64,000 nucleotides of DNA from Paenibacillus sp. SC116 (GTDB lineage Bacteria; Bacillota; Bacilli; Paenibacillales; Paenibacillaceae), in contig NZ_JANIOF010000003.1 in the NCBI RefSeq assembly GCF_024733555.1, positions 376,677 through 440,676 of the forward strand. The letters run 5' to 3'. The translations under genes were made by a program, and so were the position numbers. A model generated the notes under the pieces. The model saw only the letters and a program-made list of their open reading frames with translations, did not search any database and had not been told where the DNA came from. Positions 35,803 through 44,479 of the stretch are shown here, piece after piece; the first letter of the stretch is position 1, and every line of letters begins with the position of its first letter.

Positions 35803-36780
35803 TTACTTATGACGGAGCTGCAATTGTTTCTTTAACCATGCTGCGCTATGCTCAATGGCTTCATTTAGCTGGCGAGTTGTGCCCTGAAAGGGGTGCACGG
35901 CCTGAAAGGTATGTCCTGCCTCGTCAATAATGACCCACTCGGCCTCTTTATATTGCTGCTGCAATCGTGATGAACCTTCGCAGAATCCTGGCAGATCGTT
36001 AGAGCCTTGAACCATGATAAGAGGAAACTGGGCAGTAGAAATACGCTCAATAATTTGATACCTCTCTGCATTTCGTTCTAAGTCCTCTAACACTACTGCA
36101 TCTAAAGGCAGAGCTTCCCCTGTACGAGCATTAATCACTTGTGAGCGACCTGTTGTACGAAGGTTTTCTTTCTGTTCGGTAGAAAATAGATCGACATTTG
36201 TGACCCCGTTCCATGTGAGGATGCCTGCAATATGCTCGGAATAATCAAGCGCATATAACAATGCAGTTGCACCGCCGCGGCTGTGTCCCAGAATAAATAT
36301 AGGTTTGTTAGATGTGTCATTAGCTTGGATAAGCATGCGTGAATCAAAAGAGGGAATGCGAATCGGGTCGGATAAAGCTAGGCTGGCATACAATTGTTCT
36401 TTCCACTGCAAAAATGCTTCCGAATGGACAAGTGCCATAACAGACGCCAAATCCTCCTGTTCACGCTCGTATGTATTAACGGCGAAGCGTTCTGGTTCAC
36501 TGAATGAGCCCATGTCAGCACCTACACCATTATGTGAGAAGTTAAAGCGAATGACATTCAGATTCGTTAGAATAGCTAGTTGTTCGGCAGCAAAAGGGAA
36601 GAATCCCCAATCTTTGAAACCTTTAAATCCGTGGCAGATGAGAAGTGTGCCTTGTCCTGCGTTCGCTCTTCCTGGAGGCAAATGAAGTGTTCCTCGAACG
36701 ACCCGGCTCCCGTAAAGCTTTTCTTTACGATTACCCATATCAGACTCACTTAGCATATTCAAATTAAAATGATAGCTCAA
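35803..36780 (-). CDS. Cytosolic alpha/beta hydrolase
   Basis: Serine hydrolase of 325 residues, TTG start with AAGGAGG at 6 nt. Motifs: oxyanion loop ICHGFKGFKDWGFFPFAAE, nucleophile elbow GHSRGG, acid residue near GSNDLPG and His in EAGHTF. No signal peptide. The layout resembles dienelactone hydrolase or acyl-peptidase-like esterases; substrate unknown. It lies 42 nt upstream of nhaC on the same strand and may be co-transcribed. Confidence 0.82.
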   Translation of the reverse strand: MSYHFNLNMLSESDMGNRKEKLYGSRVVRGTLHLPPGRANAGQGTLLICHGFKGFKDWGFFPFAAEQLAILTNLNVIRFNFSHNGVGADMGSFSEPERFAVNTYEREQEDLASVMALVHSEAFLQWKEQLYASLALSDPIRIPSFDSRMLIQANDTSNKPIFILGHSRGGATALLYALDYSEHIAGILTWNGVTNVDLFSTEQKENLRTTGRSQVINARTGEALPLDAVVLEDLERNAERYQIIERISTAQFPLIMVQGSNDLPGFCEGSSRLQQQYKEAEWVIIDEAGHTFQAVHPFQGTTRQLNEAIEHSAAWLKKQLQLRHK

Positions 36781-36896
36781 AGCGCTTCCTCCTTATCTTC
36801 AACGGTTCGATTCGGTTTTACAGGTGATTGTATCATAGCCTGCGAGCTGTTGTATGCAAAACTTTATCATTAATTGGTTACAAAAATGAGAAAAAT

Positions 36897-36925
36897 TTGA
36901 CAATTCAAGGGTGTTGGTTTATTGT
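36897..36925 (+). promoter_or_regulatory. Promoter of the GntR/ABC operon
   Basis: A perfect TTGACA (36897-36902), a 17-nt spacer and TATTGT (36920-36925). The predicted start point (about 36932) falls at the left arm of the YtrA-type operator. Confidence 0.65.
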
Positions 36926-36931
36926 GTATTA

Positions 36932-36956
36932 AGTGTACTATTTATAGTAATACACT
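36932..36956 (+). promoter_or_regulatory. YtrA-type GntR operator
   Basis: AGTGTA (36932-36937), exactly 13 nt, then TACACT (36951-36956). This equals the inverted repeat reported for Bacillus YtrA. It overlaps the likely transcription start 140 nt before the GntR gene, so autorepression is expected. Most of the 36781-37097 gap is otherwise featureless. Confidence 0.75.
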
Positions 36957-37097
36957 TGCAAAATCTACGATCAATTTATGATTGAGATAAGAATACCGTT
37001 AGCGGATTAAATGAAGATAGATGTAGACGATACACCATCTCGTAACATACGGATCAATCAAATTCTCGGTTGAGATGGAGTAGAAAGGAGGTCGTAC

Positions 37098-37493
37098 ATG
37101 ATACAGCTGCAACAACGAGGCTCTTCTCCTATCTATGAGCAGATTGTAGAGCAGATGAAAGAGCTAATCGCTAAAGATGTGTTGAAGGCTGGAGACAAAG
37201 TGCCTTCGGTAAGAGAGCTGTCCTCGACGTTGTTAATTAACCCAAATACGGTCAGCAAAGCATATCAGGAGCTTGAACGTCAGGGTGTGATACAGACGAT
37301 AAGAGGGAAAGGAACATTCGTATTAGAGCCATCGGCTCCTAGAATGGCGGCAGAGCGTATCGAAGTACTTCGGCAGGAACTGCAGCGATTGACGGTGGAA
37401 GCGAAACATTTAGGTATTACGAAAGCACAATTTCGAGAAATGGTAGACGACGCAAGTCATATGCTTGGGGAGGGTTATCATGCTGCGGATTGA
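37098..37493 (+). CDS. GntR-family regulator, YtrA subfamily
   Basis: Short GntR repressor of 131 residues: the winged helix (SPIYEQIVEQMKELIAKDVLKAGDKVPSVRELSSTLLINPNTVSKAYQELERQGVIQTIRGKGTFV, about 10-75) and a small C-terminal dimerisation helix region, as in YtrA. Start ATG follows AAAGGAGG. It overlaps the ATPase gene by 14 nt and is followed by a permease, the usual YtrA-type operon. In Bacillus these respond to cell-envelope antibiotics. Confidence 0.9.
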   Translation: MIQLQQRGSSPIYEQIVEQMKELIAKDVLKAGDKVPSVRELSSTLLINPNTVSKAYQELERQGVIQTIRGKGTFVLEPSAPRMAAERIEVLRQELQRLTVEAKHLGITKAQFREMVDDASHMLGEGYHAAD

Positions 37494-38355
37494 AACGATT
37501 GAGAAACGTATCGATAATAGGCAGGTGCTCAGTGGAGCTTCCTTTGAGGTAGAGCCTGGCCAAATCGTAGGGTTGCTCGGTAGAAATGGAACAGGAAAGA
37601 CGACGATGCTGCGCACGATAGTGGGCATATATACTCCTGATAGTGGAAAAGTAACGTTGGATGGTATTGATGTTTATGCAAAGCCAGAAGTGAAGCGAGA
37701 TCTCGTATTTATACCAGATGCACCCACTGCGTTGGAAGGCTATAAGCTCGGGGAATGCGGTAGGATGTTCGCGCGAATTTATCCGAACTTTGATATGGGC
37801 TTTTTCCAAGATACACTGAGGCAATTTGGCTTGGCAGAAGGACAGAAGGTGCGCAAGTTGTCTAAGGGGATGAAAATGCTGTTCAGCACGACGTTAGGTC
37901 TAGCGACGAGAGCACGATATATATTGCTCGATGAACCGACGAATGGTGTTGATGTCATCGCTAAAAAGCAGTTGCTTACGCTCATGATGGAATCGTTGAC
38001 ACCAGAAAGCGGAATTGTTATTTCTACGCATATGCTGAATGAGTTAGATCGAATTGCGGACAAAATTGTGCTGCTGCGGGATGGGAAAACCGATGAGCAG
38101 TGGGCGTTGGAGCAGTTGCGTCAGCATGTACGCAAACTGCAAATTGTATTTACCGATGGTGCATCCGATCAGCTTCTGGATCAACCTTGTGTACATACTT
38201 TGCAACAGATTGGGCCTGTGCATACGGTGTTAATGGAATCTGAGGATTTGTATGCTTTGTTGAAGGATAACAGCAAGCTGCTTATCGACGAATTGCCGTT
38301 AACGCTGGAAGATTGGTTCACTTGGAAGTCGGGAGGTGATGGCGATGCTGCGTAA
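37480..38355 (+). CDS. ABC transporter ATP-binding protein (YtrB type)
   Basis: ATPase of 291 residues from ATG 37480 (GGGGAGGG ribosome site inside the gntR gene). Walker A GRNGTGKTT, signature LSKGMKM, Walker B YILLDEPTNGVD, switch His STHMLNE. The last ~80 residues form the extra C-terminal domain common to this group. It pairs with the permease that overlaps its end; the transported compound is unknown. Confidence 0.88.
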   Translation: MLRIETIEKRIDNRQVLSGASFEVEPGQIVGLLGRNGTGKTTMLRTIVGIYTPDSGKVTLDGIDVYAKPEVKRDLVFIPDAPTALEGYKLGECGRMFARIYPNFDMGFFQDTLRQFGLAEGQKVRKLSKGMKMLFSTTLGLATRARYILLDEPTNGVDVIAKKQLLTLMMESLTPESGIVISTHMLNELDRIADKIVLLRDGKTDEQWALEQLRQHVRKLQIVFTDGASDQLLDQPCVHTLQQIGPVHTVLMESEDLYALLKDNSKLLIDELPLTLEDWFTWKSGGDGDAA

Positions 38356-39328
38356 TCTATTTGATCGGGGATTGTGGTGGAAGGAATTTAGACAAGCAAG
38401 GCTCATGTTAATCGTGATGCTTGTTGTTGGATTTTTCGCGCTTCCTTATACGCATATTCGATATTGGTTCATGATGGAGTCTGGGCAAATATATGGGGAA
38501 TTCATGTACATTATTGAAGCATTGCAGGAAACTCCAGCAGGCTTGTGGGTTGTGCGGAATTTATTATCAAGCTTTTTATCTACCATGATAGTAATGAGTC
38601 TAGTTTTAGCTATATTTCAGCTTGGTCTTGAACGACATGCTCATAGACAGGAGTTTAGTTTTTCACTACCGTATTCTCGTAGTCAAATCTATATAACGAA
38701 GTTATTGATTGGTATAACGATTATAGTTATTCCCATATTGATAAATGTATTGCTCGATATCGTCATGTTATTCGCTTTGGATTTCAGCTTTATGATGATG
38801 TGGGAAGAATATGCTAAGTATATCGTCAAGCTTCTGCTGTTGGTGATTTCCGCTTATACGATTGGGATGTTTGTCGGTACTATTAGTGGTTCGTTAGTAG
38901 CGCATATTGTATTTATATTCGTTGTTATTTATTATCCTGAGTTTATAAAATGGAGTTTTAGAACGGTATCTCATCTTTATGATATTTCGATATTAAAGAA
39001 TTATAATGATTATCCGTTAACTACTTATTTTTTTGATATGAGATATAACAGTTATATTTCACTCTACGTGCTGCTGGCAGCCATTGTACTGGGGATAATC
39101 CACTATTCTCTAAATCGTGCTGAGCACAACGGAAAATGGGTTGTTGTTCCGATATGGGAGAAAATTTTAATCATCGGCTTTACGATAAGCAGCGGATTGT
39201 TTTTCGGTGTTTATGTACAGTTTCAACATTACAGCGGCCAAATTGGCTATGGCATCGGATTTGTTCTTGGGCTGGTTCTTGGCTATGTGATGATTAAATT
39301 GCTTAACCGCCTGCGGCTTCGATTCTAA
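38345..39328 (+). CDS. ABC transporter permease of the YtrA-type operon
   Basis: Membrane subunit of about 327 residues with roughly eight hydrophobic segments. It starts LRNLFDRGLWWKEFRQAR, the amphipathic N-terminal pattern of ABC-2-type permeases. ATG 38345 lies 8 nt after GGGAGG; GTG 38336 and ATG 38339 are alternatives. Overlaps the ATPase gene by 11 nt. The gene is AT-rich with many Tyr/Ile codons relative to its neighbours. Confidence 0.82.
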   Translation: MLRNLFDRGLWWKEFRQARLMLIVMLVVGFFALPYTHIRYWFMMESGQIYGEFMYIIEALQETPAGLWVVRNLLSSFLSTMIVMSLVLAIFQLGLERHAHRQEFSFSLPYSRSQIYITKLLIGITIIVIPILINVLLDIVMLFALDFSFMMMWEEYAKYIVKLLLLVISAYTIGMFVGTISGSLVAHIVFIFVVIYYPEFIKWSFRTVSHLYDISILKNYNDYPLTTYFFDMRYNSYISLYVLLAAIVLGIIHYSLNRAEHNGKWVVVPIWEKILIIGFTISSGLFFGVYVQFQHYSGQIGYGIGFVLGLVLGYVMIKLLNRLRLRF

Positions 39329-39417
39329 ATAGCCTGTTTCGTTACTTTTTTAGCTGTGTGGAGAATATGGCGTGGGTTGAGCTGTCCTATGAAATAGGAG
39401 CGGTCATATAAATAGAA

Positions 39418-39465
39418 GAAGAGCGCCCCGTCCTGAGAGTACTAAGGACAGGGTGCTTCTTTGTT
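39418..39465 (+). terminator. Terminator of the GntR/ABC operon
   Basis: An imperfect hairpin pairing GAAGaGCGCCCcGTCCT with AGGACAGGGtGCTTC, followed by a T-rich stretch. Confidence 0.6.
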
Positions 39466-39470
39466 GTGTG

Positions 39471-39509
39471 CGAAGGGTTCCGTTTATGGATCGGTAACGG
39501 AACCCTTCG
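39471..39509. terminator. Strong convergent hairpin before bioA end
   Basis: Perfect 14-bp arms (39471-39484 and 39496-39509) with an 11-nt loop and no T-run. It lies 27 nt past the bioA stop and may stop or stabilise the bioA transcript. Confidence 0.5.
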
Positions 39510-39535
39510 TGCTGTTGAATTCGACGTGTGGATGT

Positions 39536-40936
39536 CTATGACAACACGCGACGAAGGACGCGCACGGTGCGCGCGACGATGTCGCGCACCTCTTCTGGCG
39601 TGACGCAGAGCGGCAGCCAGAAGTAGAGCGTGTCCCCAAGCGGGCGGAGAATGAGACCTTCTTCGAAGCCCGCTTGGTAGATGGCAGCCCCGATGCGCTG
39701 CTCGGGGTGGAAAGGCTCGCGGCGTTCGGCATCGGCATACAGGTCGAACGCTGCGACAAGACCGAGTTGGCGCACATCAGCCACGTGCGGCAGTTCGGTC
39801 AAGCCAGAGTCGCGCAGGGCAGCTGCCAGCGCGACGGCGGAGGCTTGCGCTCGTTCGAGGACTTGCTCCTCCTCGAACAAGCGCAAGCTTTCAATTGCCA
39901 CGGCGCAAGCGACCGGGTTACCGGTGAAGCTGTGGCCGTGGAAGAACGTCTTCTGCGTATGATAGTCATCATAGAACGCAGCATAAATCTCATCTGTGCA
40001 CAAGGTTACGGCCAGCGGCATGACGCCAGCTGTAAGCCCTTTGCTCAAGCACATGATGTCAGGACTAACCCCAGCGTGCTCGCAGGCAAACATCTTACCT
40101 GTACGGCCGAAGCCCGTAGCCACCTCGTCAGCGATGAGGTGGACATTATGCTGCGTACATAGCTCCCGCAGTCCCTGCATGTACGCAGCCGGCGTCATAA
40201 TCATGCCGCCTGCGCCCATAAGCATCGGCTCCACGACGATACCAGCGATCGTGTCGCCTTCACGTTCAAACAGCTCGCGCACCGCGGCTAACGCCGACTC
40301 CGCTACTTCGCGCTCGCTCTCCAGCCTTGCTGCGGCAGCTTCGCTTTCATCCATCACGCCTGCACCCCGAGCCTGCCTCAAATCCGCAGCCGGAACGCGG
40401 TGCGCATGAAATAGCAGCGGCTTGAACAGCGCATGATACAGCTCCACGCCGCCCACACTCACGGCGCCCAATGTATCGCCATGATAGCTTCCGTCGAGAT
40501 AGACGAATTTCGTCTTCGACGTCTTCCCGATCTGCTGCCAATATTGAAATGACATTTTCAGCGCCACTTCAACAGCCGTCGAGCCATTGTCCGAGTAGAA
40601 CACCTTATCAAGGCCCTCCGGGGTAATCTCGACCAACTTTTCCGCCAGCTCAATGCCTGGCGCGTGGGTCAGGCCACTAAACATAATATGGTCAAAAGCA
40701 TCCAGCTGGCGTTGAATAGCTGCTTTGATCCTCGGATGTCCGTGCCCGTGCACATTGCACCACCATGAGGACACGGTATCATAATAGCGGCGCCCATCCG
40801 CATCGATTAAGAAGATGCCTTCAGCGCGCTCGATTAAAAGGTGGTCTCTATGTTCATAGTCTTTCATTTGTGTGAATGGGTGCCACACGTACTGCTTGTC
40901 CTTACTGAGCAGCTCCTGTTTCAGCTTCGAATCCAT
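39536..40936 (-). CDS. bioA: Adenosylmethionine-8-amino-7-oxononanoate aminotransferase
   Basis: PLP enzyme of biotin synthesis: KAPA to DAPA with SAM as amino donor. 466 residues. Markers: WHPFTQMKDYEH at the N terminus, SSWWCNVHGHGHP, YSDNGSTAVEVALKM, LIADEVATGFGRTGKMFACEH, and the PLP lysine in CLSKGLTAGVMPLAVTL. No other bio gene is in the window. The 3' two thirds are strongly G+C-rich compared with the surroundings. Inserted Glu/Ala-rich residues occur near 185-215. An inverted repeat overlapping its promoter resembles a BirA site. Confidence 0.92.
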   Translation of the reverse strand: MDSKLKQELLSKDKQYVWHPFTQMKDYEHRDHLLIERAEGIFLIDADGRRYYDTVSSWWCNVHGHGHPRIKAAIQRQLDAFDHIMFSGLTHAPGIELAEKLVEITPEGLDKVFYSDNGSTAVEVALKMSFQYWQQIGKTSKTKFVYLDGSYHGDTLGAVSVGGVELYHALFKPLLFHAHRVPAADLRQARGAGVMDESEAAAARLESEREVAESALAAVRELFEREGDTIAGIVVEPMLMGAGGMIMTPAAYMQGLRELCTQHNVHLIADEVATGFGRTGKMFACEHAGVSPDIMCLSKGLTAGVMPLAVTLCTDEIYAAFYDDYHTQKTFFHGHSFTGNPVACAVAIESLRLFEEEQVLERAQASAVALAAALRDSGLTELPHVADVRQLGLVAAFDLYADAERREPFHPEQRIGAAIYQAGFEEGLILRPLGDTLYFWLPLCVTPEEVRDIVARTVRVLRRVLS

Positions 40937-40978
40937 AAGTACCTCCCAATGGAGTATCTAGTTCATGTACACAAATAT

Positions 40979-41013
40979 ATGTTAACTATATTTTAATATA
41001 AATAGGTTAACGT
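40979..41013 (-). promoter_or_regulatory. BirA-like inverted repeat upstream of bioA
   Basis: ATGTTAACT (40979-40987) and GGTTAACGT (41005-41013). The arms resemble the biotin repressor box, but the two GTTAAC cores are 19 nt apart rather than the usual about 15. On the minus strand it lies just downstream of TTGCAA / TATTAT promoter elements, the right place for repression. Confidence 0.4.
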
Positions 41014-41172
41014 ATAATAGTTATTTGTACAAATGTTGCAATAAGTAGCAGCGATAGAATAACTCTTGGTAAGCAAGAAGAGTTTGAATCTGAGTGAGGA
41101 TATGTATGGAGCAAGCTAGGATATAACTTAACTCATAATGGAACTAATCAAGCTAGAATCTACTATTACCCC

Positions 41173-41227
41173 TAAAAGGCTTACCGCTCCGAAAGATGAG
41201 GTTGAGGAGAGTAAGCCTTTTTGCTTT
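41173..41227. terminator. Hairpin after the YheC/D gene
   Basis: AAAAGGCTTAC pairs with GTAAGCCTTTTT around a 30-nt loop, with T/A runs on both sides. It probably ends the minus-strand YheC/D gene. The rest of 41014-41320 shows no gene. Confidence 0.6.
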
Positions 41228-41320
41228 TATGCGCTATGAAAAAGCACAGAGCCATAGGGTAACAATAGACAATCTTGCTGTCTCCACAGCAAGTAATCTA
41301 TCAGTCTTATTTATATGGGT

Positions 41321-42076
41321 CTATTTAAAATTGCGACGATAACGAAGAATGCGGTAATACATCGTATGGTCAGATATTTTACTAAATGGCTTCACATCAG
41401 GTTTCGTGTTTACTTCGATAATCCATGGACGGAGTTTCTGATCAAGACCGATGTCGAATCCAAGCTCTTGTAGGAAAGGATATTTGCGGGAGAGGACACG
41501 GGCACTGAGAAGGCAGAGCTGGCGAATCTCGGCTTCTATCCTATTGTAGGTCTCTATCGATCTACCATTGCGTGTAATGACAAATGGAACGGGTGTAATA
41601 TCAGCACCTTGGCTACCGTTCGTAACTGCTTTGCGCGGCTGTGCAATTCTAGCAACCATGCCTGTAAAGTGCCACTTCCAACTTCGATCAACCTGGGTTA
41701 CAGCTCTAATATCTAGTATTCGACCATTATAGCGCAGCAAATCAACTCCTTGCTGCACGACATGGACATGATTACGGGTGTAAGGCCTGAGCTCTCTTAC
41801 GAGTTGACGCCAAGTAAGTCGTGAGTGGATTCGATCGCCCCGTTGGACGGAGAACGAAGTACCTTTGGAATTGTTTTGCTGTACACGCATAACTCCTCTG
41901 CCTTGTTGACCATGGTCAGGCTTCACATATACCATGCCATGACGCCTAAGGAGCTTATCCAGTGTAGAAGCTCGGTAAAGCATCGTTTGCGGAATAGCGC
42001 GGCGTACTCGTTTGTTGCGGACGAGAACGGCTGTTTTTACCCACTTGCTTGGTACACGCCTCTTTTTACTAGCCAT
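41321..42076 (-). CDS. YheC/YheD-family ATP-grasp protein (spore coat-associated)
   Basis: ATP-grasp fold protein of 251 residues. The nucleotide-binding Lys/Gly loop is VYVKPDHGQQGRGVMRV and the metal-binding end is ELGFDIGLDQKLRPWIIEVNTKPDVKP (Asp, Glu, Asn as in ATP-grasp ligases). YheC/YheD proteins are endospore coat-associated in Bacillus; their reaction is unknown, but the fold usually joins a carboxylate to an amine. The N terminus is very basic. It is divergent from the AMP ligase-SbnA-SbnB operon with only 121 nt between the starts. Confidence 0.85.
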   Translation of the reverse strand: MASKKRRVPSKWVKTAVLVRNKRVRRAIPQTMLYRASTLDKLLRRHGMVYVKPDHGQQGRGVMRVQQNNSKGTSFSVQRGDRIHSRLTWRQLVRELRPYTRNHVHVVQQGVDLLRYNGRILDIRAVTQVDRSWKWHFTGMVARIAQPRKAVTNGSQGADITPVPFVITRNGRSIETYNRIEAEIRQLCLLSARVLSRKYPFLQELGFDIGLDQKLRPWIIEVNTKPDVKPFSKISDHTMYYRILRYRRNFK

Positions 42077-42197
42077 TGTCTATGCACCACCTCTTTTTAA
42101 TATAAGCTATGCCTGTCATGTTGAGGAGGATTGGGCAGACGGGCTCGAAAGTTCTGCATAGTATAGTATGAACAATCTTGAAAGTAGGGTTGCCATA

Positions 42198-43430
42198 ATG
42201 GTAGAGATAAACGCCCCGCATATTGCAGCAAAGCTGCAGGAAGTAAAACAGCTTTACCCTTGGTATACGACTCTGCTGGAGGGAGCGTGTATCGATAGTT
42301 GGCCTAAAATACCTTTGCTCACACATGATAGGCTGCTTCCTTATTTCGACGAGACAGAGTTAGTGCAAGAACCCAATTGGAATATTTATCGGACATCGGG
42401 TACGAGCGGAAAAAGGAGAAAAGCGATTGGCTATGATGCTGCTGATGAGGAGGCGTATGTCGAGCACAAGGTGCAGCTGTTCGGTAAGCTGCTGGAAGGC
42501 AGAGGGATAACAAGGGCCCTAAGTGATATGGGAACGGGCCATGCGGCTGCTACTGCACAGGAAATATTCGAGAAGCTTGATATGGCATGCTGGACGATTC
42601 CGTTCCAACAACCTGTCGAAGAGCATCTTGCTTGCATTGCAGAGCATCGTCCGCAAGTGCTGTATACGATGCCTTCCATCTTGGATCGTCTCGTCAAGGC
42701 GGCACCTGCTGGCTTTGATTGGGGGATTCAGGTTGTCATTCTAGTAGGGGAAGTAGCAGCTCCTGCATGGCGGCAAAGGATGGCGGATGTATTTGGGATT
42801 GCTGCTGCTGATGTCAAAGATACGTACGGCAGCATCGAGGTTGGCACGATGGCTTATCATGATGCAAGTATTGGACGCTATGTCATGATGGAGGGCATTG
42901 CAGCAGAAGGCGTATCTCCTGCGGAAGTAGGGCTACCCGATATACATTTGCCAGAAGGAGAACAAGTTCTCGTCTTAACCTCATTCGTTCGCAGAAGATT
43001 CCCCGTTTTGCGTTATGTGACTTATGATATCGTCCGCGATCTCCGTTCAGAATGGATAGATGGGCGGCAAGTTACAACATTTGAGGCGATTGTCAAACGG
43101 ATTGGGCCTGAGCTGAAGCATGGGGAGAAAATTAGCCTGTACGATATTGAAGATGCCGTGTTCAAGCATGTGAAGCAGGCAGATGTGCGTGTCATTGTAG
43201 AGCATAACCAACTGCATGTGTATATCGATAGTCCACAGCCTATCGACAACGCTCTTTATCAGAAGATTCGCTCTAGCTTGCATGATGCGATCCCAGAGAT
43301 TGGGCAAATGATTGATTCTGGTATTTTAGAGGACATGAATGTACATCTCGTCAATTTGCAAGATCCGAATGCGGCGCCAAGCCTGAACCATCAAGCGGTA
43401 AAGCAGAAGAAGTTGTACGTTCAAGAGTGA
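42198..43430 (+). CDS. PaaK-like AMP-forming ligase of a diaminopropionate cassette
   Basis: Stand-alone adenylate-forming enzyme of about 410 residues, close to phenylacetate-CoA ligases. Motifs: P-loop IYRTSGTSGKRRKAIG (near 64-78), NxxYGxxE-like DTYGSIEVG, the hinge region LRYVTYDIVRDL, and a C-terminal lid ending EKISLYDIEDAVFKH. It should activate a carboxylate as acyl-AMP; acceptor (CoA, carrier or amine) unknown. ATG 42198 follows AGTAGGG; an upstream ATG at 42168 coincides with the predicted start point downstream of TATAGT and is less likely. Followed after 32 nt by sbnA. Confidence 0.8.
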   Translation: MVEINAPHIAAKLQEVKQLYPWYTTLLEGACIDSWPKIPLLTHDRLLPYFDETELVQEPNWNIYRTSGTSGKRRKAIGYDAADEEAYVEHKVQLFGKLLEGRGITRALSDMGTGHAAATAQEIFEKLDMACWTIPFQQPVEEHLACIAEHRPQVLYTMPSILDRLVKAAPAGFDWGIQVVILVGEVAAPAWRQRMADVFGIAAADVKDTYGSIEVGTMAYHDASIGRYVMMEGIAAEGVSPAEVGLPDIHLPEGEQVLVLTSFVRRRFPVLRYVTYDIVRDLRSEWIDGRQVTTFEAIVKRIGPELKHGEKISLYDIEDAVFKHVKQADVRVIVEHNQLHVYIDSPQPIDNALYQKIRSSLHDAIPEIGQMIDSGILEDMNVHLVNLQDPNAAPSLNHQAVKQKKLYVQE

Positions 43431-43462
43431 GTGTTGCAGTCAAATAGAAGGGTGTGGTAAGT

Positions 43463-44479
43463 GTGAGCGCTCATGCGCATATAATGACGGTCATTGGTAA
43501 TACGCCAGTGGTTAAGCTGCAGCGCTTGTTCAAACATGCTTCATTCGATACGTATGCGAAGTTGGAAATGCTCAACCCTGGAGGAAGCATAAAGGATCGT
43601 CCTGCTAAAGTCATGCTGCAAGAAGCTTTGCGTGAAGGCAAGCTGCGACCAGGTTCAGTCGTTGTCGAATCAAGTTCAGGTAATCTGGCAATCGGATTGG
43701 CGCAAATTTGCAACTTGATTGGGTGTACTTTCATTTGCGTCGTTGATCCGCGTACGACGTTAACGAACATACGTATTTTACGTGCATATGGTGCTCGTAT
43801 CGATCTCGTTCGAGATCCGGACCCTGCTACTGGTGAGTATTTGCCTGCTCGTTTAACTAGGGTGCGGCACTGGCTGCGCAAGATTCCGAATGCATTCTGG
43901 CCGAATCAATACGGGAACACGAATAACCCCTTGTCTCATCAGCAAACGACGATGGCGGAGATTGCCGCGGATTTACCACAGATCGACTACTTATTTTGCG
44001 GGGTAAGCACTTGTGGGACGATACGTGGCTGTATCGAATATATTCGTGCCAATAGACTTGCAACAAAGGTTATTGCTGTTGATGCACTTGGCAGTTCCAT
44101 ATTTGGCAGCAACAAGCCGAAGCAGCGTCGTTTGCTGCCAGGACTCGGTGCGGCTGTACGACCGGCACTATGCCCTGATGAAGGGATCGATGACATTATC
44201 GAGGTCGACGACCTAGAGTGCATTATTGGTTGTAGACGATTAGCACGCTTGGAGTCGGTACTTGTCGGAGGATCTTCCGGGGGGATGATCGCTGCTTTGG
44301 AGAAGTACCAAGAACGGATATCCCCAGGATCAACCTGCGCGTTGATACTCCCTGATAGAGGGGAGCGATATTTGGAGACCATTTATGACGATCAATGGAT
44401 CGCCAAATCTTTCGGCAAGGAAGCATTGGATCAAGTTCGTGCACGGCAAGCAAGTGAGGGCGGGGTGGCGATCACGTGA
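43463..44479 (+). CDS. sbnA: N-(2-amino-2-carboxyethyl)-L-glutamate synthase SbnA
   Basis: PLP enzyme of the cysteine-synthase fold, 338 residues. In the staphyloferrin B pathway SbnA joins O-phosphoserine with glutamate. Markers: MLNPGGSIKDRPAKVMLQEAL with the PLP lysine, ESSSGNLAIGLAQIC, FCGVSTCGTIRG as the phosphate loop, and GGSSGGMIAAL. GTG 43463 lies 8 nt after AAGGG. The SbnA call rests on motif pattern plus the adjacent sbnB; an ordinary cysteine synthase is unlikely in this context. Overlaps sbnB by 4 nt. Confidence 0.88.
   Translation: MSAHAHIMTVIGNTPVVKLQRLFKHASFDTYAKLEMLNPGGSIKDRPAKVMLQEALREGKLRPGSVVVESSSGNLAIGLAQICNLIGCTFICVVDPRTTLTNIRILRAYGARIDLVRDPDPATGEYLPARLTRVRHWLRKIPNAFWPNQYGNTNNPLSHQQTTMAEIAADLPQIDYLFCGVSTCGTIRGCIEYIRANRLATKVIAVDALGSSIFGSNKPKQRRLLPGLGAAVRPALCPDEGIDDIIEVDDLECIIGCRRLARLESVLVGGSSGGMIAALEKYQERISPGSTCALILPDRGERYLETIYDDQWIAKSFGKEALDQVRARQASEGGVAIT

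Noticed and set aside
39674..40409. Overlapping plus-strand frames within bioA
   Set aside because: High G+C in bioA removes stop codons on the opposite strand; the bioA frame has all PLP-enzyme motifs.
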